In this document: piece after piece, positions 1-5,290 of the stretch | Layout of the letters: each line of letters opens with the position of its first letter | How positions within the stretch are numbered: the stretch's first letter is position 1 | Assembly: GCA_050180745.1 (NCBI GenBank) | Contig: JBFXDW010000101.1 | Coordinates: 1 to 6,486, forward strand | Origin: JBFXDW01 sp050180745 | GTDB lineage: Bacteria; Pseudomonadota; Alphaproteobacteria; UBA9219 | Length of the DNA: 6,486 nucleotides | Direction of reading: 5' to 3' | Program-made: the position numbers and the translations under genes | Notes under the pieces: model-generated | What the model saw: the letters and a program-made list of their open reading frames with translations, nothing else | Database searches by the model: none | What the model was told of the DNA's origin: nothing

Positions 1-135
1 AACGGCAAACCTAAGGTGCTTGTTGCCAATACGCTTAAAGGGCATGGCGTGCCTGGATTAGAAAACGAATCTTTGTCACACATATTTTCCGTTAAGCCTG
101 AAAAGATCGACGAATTGCTGGAGGCAAACCCATGA
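1..135 (+). CDS. Transketolase N-terminal subunit, 3' end only
   Basis: This is the last 44 codons of a gene entering from upstream in frame 1, ending at TGA 133-135. The segment VANTLKGHGVPGLEN, followed by SLSH and a short acidic helix-like tail, matches the end of the thiamine-diphosphate-binding half of transketolases, where a T-[VL]-K-G-x-G-V stretch followed by a glutamate is typical. In split transketolases this subunit binds the pyrophosphate part of the cofactor and the C-terminal subunit supplies the activating glutamate. Its stop overlaps the start of the next gene (ATGA at 132-135), which implies translational coupling and 1:1 production of the two halves. The call depends heavily on that downstream partner, because the diagnostic GDG cofactor motif lies outside the window. 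A split DXP synthase or pyruvate dehydrogenase E1-type subunit is less likely. Confidence 0.82.
   Translation, partial: NGKPKVLVANTLKGHGVPGLENESLSHIFSVKPEKIDELLEANP
120..124 (+). promoter_or_regulatory. Ribosome binding site of the transketolase C-terminal subunit
   Basis: GGAGG lies 7 nt before the ATG at 132, inside the end of the upstream subunit gene. It fixes the start of the C-terminal subunit at the ATGA overlap. Confidence 0.75.
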
Positions 136-1067
136 ACGCACGGCCTATGCGCGATGAATTGTTAGAGCAAATCTGGAAAGGCATGAAGACGGACGATAAA
201 ATATTTTTTGTCGCTGCTGATTTTGGCTCACCAGTGCTTGATAAAATTCGTGCCGATTTTCCAGATCGCTTTGTCAATGTTGGGATTGCCGAACAGAACA
301 TGGTCAATGTGACGGCGGGTTTGGCGCTTGAGGGGTATAAGGTTTTTGCGTATGCGATTGCGCCTTTTGTCACCATGCGTTGCTATGAACAGGTGCGCAC
401 CAATTTGGCACTGTTGTCAACGGTGCGGAAGATGAATGTCACGTTGATCGGCGTTGGGGCTGGGTTTAGTTATGTCGTGTCGGGGCCAACGCACCAGTCT
501 TTTGAAGATATTACATTGATGCGCATGTTGCCGGAGGCAACTGTTTATTCGCCTTCCGATCATCTTATGGCGGGCGCGTTATTTGATGCGTGTGCTCAAC
601 AGGATGGGCTTAAATATGTCCGTCTTGATGTGCAGAGTTTGGTGCCGTTGCCAGAAGTATCCTCGGTTGCGAGGGGCTTTGACGTCCGGCAAGAAGGAAA
701 CGATGTATGCCTGATTGCGACAGGCTTTATGGTGCATACCAGCCTTGCTGTGGCGGCAAAGAGGGAAGAACGCGCTGTTGGTGTGATTGACCTTTTTAAT
801 CTTTCTAGCTTTGACGAGGCTGCTCTTGTTGAAGAGATAAAGAAATATCGCTTTATTTTATCCTTGGAGGAGGCCTTCCAAGGTGCAGGAGGGCTTGATG
901 CGCTTATCCTTAATTTGATTGCCAAATATAATTTAAATGTCCGTTTTGTGCCCATTGGCTTGCCGCGCCGTTATAGCTTCGAGCTTGGTTCTCGCGCCCA
1001 GCTTCATGCGCTGGCGGGGATTGATGAAGTGACGATCATTAAAAAACTCTATGAAATAGCGGGATAA
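132..1067 (+). CDS. Transketolase C-terminal subunit (split transketolase)
   Basis: This 311-residue protein is the pyrimidine-binding plus C-terminal half of a two-gene transketolase, close to the usual length of about 300-320 residues. GIAEQNMV at residues 51-58 carries the conserved cofactor-activating glutamate (E54). It is followed by the A-G-L-A-x-E-G segment and by GPTHQSFEDI (118-127), with H121 in the usual substrate-site loop. A Rossmann-like C-terminal domain begins near LIATGFMVHTSLAV (194-207). Such enzymes move a two-carbon ketol unit between sugar phosphates in the cytosol. The start is set by GGAGG at 120-124 and the ATGA overlap with the N-terminal subunit. In this locus it may supply sedoheptulose 7-phosphate for the GDP-heptose route implied by the HddC-like gene, or act on a nucleotide-linked keto sugar. 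The family call is firm, but the true substrate is not visible from sequence. Confidence 0.9.
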   Translation: MNARPMRDELLEQIWKGMKTDDKIFFVAADFGSPVLDKIRADFPDRFVNVGIAEQNMVNVTAGLALEGYKVFAYAIAPFVTMRCYEQVRTNLALLSTVRKMNVTLIGVGAGFSYVVSGPTHQSFEDITLMRMLPEATVYSPSDHLMAGALFDACAQQDGLKYVRLDVQSLVPLPEVSSVARGFDVRQEGNDVCLIATGFMVHTSLAVAAKREERAVGVIDLFNLSSFDEAALVEEIKKYRFILSLEEAFQGAGGLDALILNLIAKYNLNVRFVPIGLPRRYSFELGSRAQLHALAGIDEVTIIKKLYEIAG

Positions 1068-1103
1068 AAACGCCTTGGTTAATGCTTGGGGCATCGCGTA
1101 AAC

Positions 1104-1127
1104 TCCTTTCTTATTTTTAAGAAAGGA
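1104..1127 (+). promoter_or_regulatory. Perfect hairpin occluding the ribosome binding site of the 384-residue gene
   Basis: TCCTTTCTTA (1104-1113) and TAAGAAAGGA (1118-1127) are perfect reverse complements of 10 bp, closed by a TTTT loop (1114-1117). The 3' arm contains the AAAGGA core of the Shine-Dalgarno site for the ATG at 1135, so in the mRNA the site would be paired. No U-run follows the stem, so it is not an intrinsic terminator. A translation-control element, such as a thermosensor-like or protein-bound structure, is the inference. The stem is mostly A-U, so it could melt easily. Confidence 0.55.
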
Positions 1128-1129
1128 AG
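1122..1129 (+). promoter_or_regulatory. Ribosome binding site of the 384-residue gene
   Basis: AAAGGAAG ends 5 nt before the ATG at 1135. It is a good Shine-Dalgarno match and supports this start, but most of it lies in the 3' arm of the hairpin at 1104-1127. Confidence 0.7.
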
Positions 1130-1134
1130 CCGAT

Positions 1135-2289
1135 ATGAAGCCGTCACTCTATCAAGTACCTATGCCAGAAATTAGCACTCTTCCCTTGAGTGGAAAGGTT
1201 TGGCCCTTGTGGAGCGTTGATTTGCCGAAAGCGGTTAAGACAAAAACAGGCCTTGTTCCTAAGAGCGAAATTTATATGAAGACGGCGCCTTTGGTTAACG
1301 GATTTCGGCCCGCTACGTTTCAGAAAGAAGCTGATCGGAACGGGTTCCTTGCGGCTTATCCCAAAGCGCCGAAAGAGTATTTCCCTCTTTTTGCGGATAT
1401 GCTGACGGGCAAACATTTGCCGCCGGATAATCTTTATTATATGGCATCTGAAGTTAATTTGCTTGTGACAGCTTATGCTCCTTATTCGGTAGAGCGTTAT
1501 TTAACGCTGCAGCGCGATGGAGGTGCGCCGAGCTTCCAGCATTGTTTTTATTGTCCGGGCGGCCAAATGGATTGCTTCCCAGGAGCAGGGGGGCTTCGTC
1601 GTTTCAATGAAGAAGTTGCGATTATTTTAAAGGGAGATAAGAATTATTCCTTGCTTAACCTAACAGCCGATCCCTTTGGGTATCGGGATGTTACGATCAT
1701 GAGTAGGGAAGAAAAAGAGGCACAAATTCCGCTTGCGCTAGAACGGATGCGGGCAACCTATGGCGATGTTTTTGGAGATGTTCGTGCAGAAGATGTGCAT
1801 GTTATTCCTTATGATTTAGATGAAAATTATCATTTTAGCAGATTTGAATCAAAGGTATCGGTTACTGATGAGGGATATGTAGAACAAGGCTATTACATGG
1901 TGACGCATTATCCTGAAAAACGAGCCATAGGATTACAGCGCAATGCGGCGTTAGATATTGCCGGTTTTGGATATAGAGAGCATGTTGATCCTTTGGATAT
2001 AAATAGTATGGACAAACAGGGTTGTGCCAAGCTTTTTGTGGCCGATGTGGAGTCTCCGCATTTTGAGAGGCCAGCTTATTTGCTCACAATTCCTCAACTG
2101 GCCTATGCTGCGGCGCATAATCGAGTGATTGATGAGGTTGCCCATTCCTTGGTGGAGCCTTATTATCCTCATGGCCCCGAGTATAGCCAAGAACAAGCTT
2201 TTGTTGAAAAATGGACGCCTCAAGGGCTTATAAGACAAGCCTTTGATAAAGAGGGCCGTTTGCGGACCATAGGGCCTATGCCAAGTTAA
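1135..2289 (+). CDS. Hypothetical protein, 384 residues, unrecognised family
   Basis: I do not recognise this protein. It has no evident signal peptide, transmembrane segment or nucleotide-binding loop, so it is probably soluble and cytosolic. The most distinctive part is HCFYCPGGQMDCFPGAGG at residues 136-153, a His followed by a C-x2-C-x6-C cluster (C137, C140, C147), which could bind zinc or another metal. Only one other Cys is present (C297). After it come an E/K-rich helix-like stretch (190-208), PYDLDENYHF (225-234) and an aromatic, proline-rich PYYPHGPEY (342-350). The start is supported by AAAGGAAG at 1122-1129. It sits between the transketolase pair and the ColD-like gene, with larger gaps (67 and 87 nt) than elsewhere in the cluster. 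It uses rare-type codons (AGA, AGG, ATA) more often by hand count than the ColD-like gene. A sugar-modifying or regulatory role is only a guess from context. Confidence 0.8.
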   Translation: MKPSLYQVPMPEISTLPLSGKVWPLWSVDLPKAVKTKTGLVPKSEIYMKTAPLVNGFRPATFQKEADRNGFLAAYPKAPKEYFPLFADMLTGKHLPPDNLYYMASEVNLLVTAYAPYSVERYLTLQRDGGAPSFQHCFYCPGGQMDCFPGAGGLRRFNEEVAIILKGDKNYSLLNLTADPFGYRDVTIMSREEKEAQIPLALERMRATYGDVFGDVRAEDVHVIPYDLDENYHFSRFESKVSVTDEGYVEQGYYMVTHYPEKRAIGLQRNAALDIAGFGYREHVDPLDINSMDKQGCAKLFVADVESPHFERPAYLLTIPQLAYAAAHNRVIDEVAHSLVEPYYPHGPEYSQEQAFVEKWTPQGLIRQAFDKEGRLRTIGPMPS

Positions 2290-2326
2290 GTGTATATCAT
2301 AAATAATTTGCGAAAGGATAGGTTTT

Positions 2327-2367
2327 CTCCTAAGACGTAAAGCAGAATTTGTTTTGATTATTAGGAG
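2327..2367 (+). promoter_or_regulatory. Possible long-range pairing over the ColD-like gene's ribosome binding site
   Basis: CTCCTAA at 2327-2333 is the exact reverse complement of TTAGGAG at 2361-2367, which includes the Shine-Dalgarno site of the gene at 2377. The 27-nt loop makes this a weaker structure than the hairpin upstream of the preceding gene, and a 7-bp match could be chance. The rest of the 87-nt gap (2290-2376) is AT-rich and shows no convincing promoter or terminator. Confidence 0.3.
2363..2367 (+). promoter_or_regulatory. Ribosome binding site of the ColD-like gene
   Basis: AGGAG is spaced 9 nt before the ATG at 2377. It is the only good Shine-Dalgarno site near this start. 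Confidence 0.7.
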
Positions 2368-2376
2368 CCAAACGCC

Positions 2377-3549
2377 ATGAAAAAATACCCCCTGATGCGG
2401 AATAACATTTTACGTGAGGATTTGGATGCGGTCATCAAACATTTGCAACAAGATGATCCTATCCTGACCAATGGCCCCGAAGTGCGGGCGTTTGAAAAAG
2501 AATGGTCCGAATGGCTCGGCGTTAAATATAGCGTCTTTGTCAATTCCGGTGCCTCGGCTAATTTGTTGACGATGGCGATCTTAAAACAGCGTCATCCAGA
2601 AGGCGGGGAAGTAATCATTCCCTCGCTGACATGGAGCTCGGACGTTTCTTCTGTTCTCCAACATGGGTTTGATCCTGTTTTTGTGGACATTGATCCAAGA
2701 ACGCTTTCCATGGACCCCGCGCAAGTTATCGCGAAGCTTTCCGATAAGACGCGAGCTGTCTTTATTACTTATGCGCAAGGCTTTGATGCATTAACGGATG
2801 AGTTATTAGCTGAACTCGAAAAGCGGAACATTCCGCTGATCGAAGATGTGTGCGAGTCTCATGGAGCTACTCATAACGGGAAAAAGGCAGGGAGCATTGG
2901 TCTGATCTCCAACTTCTCCTTCTATTATGCCCATCACATGAGCACCATCGAAGGCGGTATGATCTGCACAAATGATGAAAACATTTATCAATGGGCGCGT
3001 ATGCTGCGCTCTCATGGCATGGCGCGGGAGGCAACAAATGAGGAGTTGAAACAATCTTTTATTAAAGCCGATCCTTCGTTGAATCCTGAATTTATTTTTG
3101 TCTATCCCGCCTATAATGTGCGCAATACGGAAATTGGTGGTATTTTAGGGCGAAGCCAGCTTAAACGGCTCGATTTTATCACCGAACGTCGTACAGAAAA
3201 CTTCAAACGGTTTTTGGATAAATTAGATCCGTCTAAATACTGGACGGATTTTAAAATCGAAGGCTCAAGCAATTATGCGTTTAATTTGGTACAGAAAGAG
3301 GCTGATTTTGAAGCCGTTGAGCATTTGATGAAAACTATGTCTGATGCAGACATCGAATTCCGACGCGGCAGTGCCGGTGGTGGAAACCAGCTTCGTCAGC
3401 CTTATGTGCGAAACATCGTGCCCAAAGATTCTTACAAGAATTATCCTGTTACGGACCATATTCATTTCTTTGGATTTTATATTGGCAACTTCCCTTGTTT
3501 GACGCTTGAGGAAGTGGACGATATTTGTAACATCGTGAACGGCGCTTAA
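2377..3549 (+). CDS. ColD-like PLP/PMP-dependent nucleotide-sugar 3-dehydratase (DegT/DnrJ/EryC1/StrS family)
   Basis: This 390-residue protein has the length and motif order of the sugar aminotransferase fold: VNSGASANLL (55-64, cofactor phosphate loop), EVIIPSLTWSS (78-88), IEDVCESHGA (155-164, with D157 expected to face the pyridine nitrogen) and SFYYAHHMSTIEGG (181-194). True aminotransferases have Lys in the last motif (SFYPTKN...EGG). Here it is His186, the replacement characteristic of ColD, the GDP-4-keto-6-deoxymannose 3-dehydratase, and of E1/RfbH-type 3-dehydratases. YNVRNTEIGG (246-255) and GFYIGN (366-371) also resemble ColD. Such enzymes use PMP to remove the C3 hydroxyl of a 4-keto nucleotide sugar. 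ColD is about 388 residues and lacks the iron-sulfur-binding extension of E1, as does this protein. With a GDP-heptose enzyme next door, a GDP-4-keto heptose substrate is plausible but inferred. Generic annotation as an aminotransferase would be misleading. Confidence 0.85.
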   Translation: MKKYPLMRNNILREDLDAVIKHLQQDDPILTNGPEVRAFEKEWSEWLGVKYSVFVNSGASANLLTMAILKQRHPEGGEVIIPSLTWSSDVSSVLQHGFDPVFVDIDPRTLSMDPAQVIAKLSDKTRAVFITYAQGFDALTDELLAELEKRNIPLIEDVCESHGATHNGKKAGSIGLISNFSFYYAHHMSTIEGGMICTNDENIYQWARMLRSHGMAREATNEELKQSFIKADPSLNPEFIFVYPAYNVRNTEIGGILGRSQLKRLDFITERRTENFKRFLDKLDPSKYWTDFKIEGSSNYAFNLVQKEADFEAVEHLMKTMSDADIEFRRGSAGGGNQLRQPYVRNIVPKDSYKNYPVTDHIHFFGFYIGNFPCLTLEEVDDICNIVNGA

Positions 3550-3552
3550 GGG
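3548..3552 (+). promoter_or_regulatory. Ribosome binding site of the HddC-like gene
   Basis: AAGGG overlaps the stop codon of the preceding gene and lies 7 nt before the ATG at 3560. It is modest in strength and consistent with reinitiation after the upstream gene. Confidence 0.5.
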
Positions 3553-3559
3553 CCTTTTT

Positions 3560-4258
3560 ATGACAACAGCTATTATCCTTGCCGGAGGTTTGGGAACGCG
3601 GCTTCGTTCAGTTGTTGCGGATGTTCCCAAGCCCATGGCTCCGGTTAGAGGCGAGCCTTTCCTTGCGCATCTGATGCGCTATTGGTGCGGGCAGGGCGTG
3701 GATCGTTTTGTTTTATCCGTTAGCTATCGTCGCGAAAGCATCGTGGATTATTTTGGCGATGTGTTTGAGGGATGTCCTGTTCATTATGCGATTGAGGATA
3801 CACCCTTGGGGACTGGCGGCGGGCTTTTGATGGCGCTGCCCTTGATTGAGGGCGACGAGCCTTTCTTGCTTTTGAACGGGGATACGTTTTTTGCTGTGCC
3901 TCTTGAAGATTTGCAAAGTTTCCATAAAAGCAAAAATGCAGATTTCAGTTTTTCTCTTTTTGTCCCTCAGGAAGAGGGCCGCTATTTAACCCTCGAGCGC
4001 GACGCGGATGAGCGGCTTCTTGCCGTTAAGGCAACGAAGAAAGAAGCTGGTGGTACGGCTAATGGAGGGGTCTATATGGTTTCACCTCCAATCCTACGGT
4101 CGTGTGGTTTCAGGGCTGGAGACAAGGTATCTTTGGAAGATGATCTTTTTTTAACTTTACAAGAACAGGGGGCCGCGTTTTACGGGCTTGTCAGCAACGG
4201 CGCTTTCATTGATATTGGGGTGCCAAAAGATTATGAACGGGCGGATGAAATCATATGA
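3560..4258 (+). CDS. hddC: D-glycero-alpha-D-manno-heptose 1-phosphate guanylyltransferase-like nucleotidyltransferase
   Basis: This 232-residue protein has the length and signatures of HddC-type enzymes. LAGGLGTRLRSVVADVPKPM at 7-26 is the nucleotide-binding motif with the conserved PKP lysine (K24). PLGTGGGL (82-89) is the sugar-nucleotide loop, NGDTFF (106-111) carries the metal aspartate D108, and FIDIGVPKDY (216-225) carries D218. The LRSVV...PKPMAP wording and the IDIG-P-x-DY ending are what I associate with HddC rather than RmlA or GalU. HddC joins GTP to heptose 1-phosphate to give GDP-D-glycero-D-manno-heptose in the cytosol, the donor precursor for S-layer, O-antigen and capsule heptoses. 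It starts 10 nt after the ColD-like gene and overlaps the next gene by ATGA, so the three are probably co-translated. The partners GmhA, HddA and GmhB are not in the window. A close relative such as MurNAc-1-P uridylyltransferase or a mannose-1-P guanylyltransferase-like enzyme cannot be excluded. Confidence 0.8.
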   Translation: MTTAIILAGGLGTRLRSVVADVPKPMAPVRGEPFLAHLMRYWCGQGVDRFVLSVSYRRESIVDYFGDVFEGCPVHYAIEDTPLGTGGGLLMALPLIEGDEPFLLLNGDTFFAVPLEDLQSFHKSKNADFSFSLFVPQEEGRYLTLERDADERLLAVKATKKEAGGTANGGVYMVSPPILRSCGFRAGDKVSLEDDLFLTLQEQGAAFYGLVSNGAFIDIGVPKDYERADEII

Positions 4259-5277
4259 ATTATGATGCACTCAAAAATCAGTTAAAAGCGACACCGAAAA
4301 AATGGCTTGTTACGGGTGTAGCGGGCTTTATCGGCAGTAATTTGCTGGAAACATTGTTGCGGCTCGATCAAGAGGTTATCGGTTTGGATAACTTTGCAAC
4401 GGGGCACAAACATAATATGGATCAGGTTCAAGAAATCGTTACTCCTGAAAAATGGGATCGGTTTACCTTTATCGAAGGCGATATTTGTGATCTTGAGACA
4501 TGTAAACACGCTGTTGATGGGGTGCATTATGTTCTTCATGAAGCGGCGTTGGGCAGTGTGCCTCGTTCCATAGAAAACCCGCTCAATACGAACAACACGA
4601 ATGTCAGCGGCTTTTTAAATATGCTTGTTGCGGCTCGTGATGAAGGTGCGCGGTTTGTTTATGCGGCATCAAGCTCAACTTATGGCGATCATGAGGCGCT
4701 ACCGAAACAAGAGGATATTATTGGAAAGCCTTTATCACCCTATGCGGTAACAAAATATGTCAATGAACTTTATGCGGATGTGTTTGCGCGTAGCTATGGG
4801 TTTAAGAGCATTGGCTTGCGTTATTTTAACGTCTTTGGGCCTCGCCAAGATCCAGAAGGCGCTTATGCGGCTGTGATTCCCAAATGGGTAGGGTCGATGC
4901 TGCGTGGAGATCAGATATTTATCAATGGGGATGGCGAAACGAGCCGAGATTTTACTTACATCGAAGATGTTGTTCAGATAAATCTGCGGGCAGCGCTGAC
5001 GGATAATGAGGATGCGTTGGGGCAGGTTTATAATGTGGCTGTAGGCGAGCGGACGAGCCTTAAAGAGCTTTTTGCCCTCATTCTGGATAATTTGATTGCA
5101 CACAAACCTGAATTGGATTCATATAAACCAGAATATCGCGATTTTCGTGCAGGAGACGTTCGTCATTCTTTGGCTGATATCAGCAAGGCAAAATGTCTTT
5201 TGAGCTATGAGCCTGCCTATAGTGTTAAAACAGGCATGGAAAAAGCGGCAGCTTGGTATATTGACCATATTCAATAA
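4255..5277 (+). CDS. wbpP: UDP-N-acetylglucosamine 4-epimerase, WbpP/TviC type
   Basis: This 340-residue extended SDR matches WbpP of Pseudomonas aeruginosa O6 (341 residues) closely from memory along its whole length. GVAGFIG at 21-27 is the Rossmann glycine motif, and LDNFATGHKHN (44-54) is the NAD adenosine-ribose region. ALGSVPRSI (98-106) and ASSSTYGDH (138-146) hold the catalytic Ser/Thr. Y163-x3-K167 in SPYAVTKYVNELYADVF is the catalytic pair. RYFNVFGPRQDP (189-200), GDGETSRDFTYIED (225-238) and DVRHSLADISKA (301-312) complete the group. The family interconverts UDP-GlcNAc and UDP-GalNAc, or their uronic acids in the TviC branch, and favours N-acetylated substrates over UDP-glucose. 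No UDP-GlcNAc 6-dehydrogenase is visible here, so which form is used is open. It overlaps hddC by 4 nt and has no strong ribosome binding site of its own, suggesting coupled translation. Confidence 0.92.
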   Translation: MNYDALKNQLKATPKKWLVTGVAGFIGSNLLETLLRLDQEVIGLDNFATGHKHNMDQVQEIVTPEKWDRFTFIEGDICDLETCKHAVDGVHYVLHEAALGSVPRSIENPLNTNNTNVSGFLNMLVAARDEGARFVYAASSSTYGDHEALPKQEDIIGKPLSPYAVTKYVNELYADVFARSYGFKSIGLRYFNVFGPRQDPEGAYAAVIPKWVGSMLRGDQIFINGDGETSRDFTYIEDVVQINLRAALTDNEDALGQVYNVAVGERTSLKELFALILDNLIAHKPELDSYKPEYRDFRAGDVRHSLADISKAKCLLSYEPAYSVKTGMEKAAAWYIDHIQ

Positions 5278-5280
5278 AGA

Positions 5281-5285
5281 AAGGA
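5281..5285 (+). promoter_or_regulatory. Ribosome binding site of the second SDR gene
   Basis: AAGGA (within AGAAAGGA, 5278-5285) lies 5 nt before the ATG at 5291 and just after the wbpP stop. It decides in favour of 5291 over the earlier in-frame ATG at 5207, which lies inside wbpP. Confidence 0.75.
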
Positions 5286-5290
5286 AAACG

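Larger units (their letters stand above)
1068..1134 (+). other. Structured 67-nt intergenic leader
   Basis: The gap between the transketolase and the unknown gene holds short nested complementarities: ACGC 1070-1073 with GCGT 1096-1099, and ATGC 1082-1085 with GCAT 1091-1094. These are followed by the perfect hairpin annotated at 1104-1127. I could not identify a convincing sigma-70 promoter or a terminator here, so the downstream gene is probably co-transcribed. The short pairings alone could be chance. Confidence 0.35.

Noticed and set aside
1531..1780. Resemblance of the FYC...C segment and following sequence in the unknown protein to HIT/GalT-like proteins.
   Set aside because: The expected H-x-H-x-H triad is not found downstream, so the similarity is too vague for a family call.
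2308..2336. Possible sigma-70 promoter, TTGCGA with a 17-nt spacer to TAAGAC.
   Set aside because: The -10 box matches the consensus poorly (3 of 6) and the AT-rich leader gives such matches easily. Not annotated.
2377..3549. Straightforward annotation as a sugar aminotransferase.
   Set aside because: The catalytic Lys position is His186, as in ColD-type dehydratases, so transamination is unlikely.
3548..3560. AAGGGCCTTTTT as a possible terminator between the ColD-like gene and hddC.
   Set aside because: The GGCC core cannot form a stem with a usable loop, and the region carries the hddC ribosome binding site. The genes are 10 nt apart and probably co-transcribed.
3265..3636. 123-codon open frame on the minus strand.
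   Set aside because: It spans the end of the ColD-like gene and the start of hddC, both clearly coding on the + strand, and shows no domain or supporting context.
5207..5290. N-terminal extension of the second SDR starting at the in-frame ATG 5207.
   Set aside because: It overlaps the well-conserved 3' end of wbpP. The extra 28 residues precede the Rossmann glycine motif that should sit near the N-terminus, and the ATG at 5291 has a good ribosome binding site.
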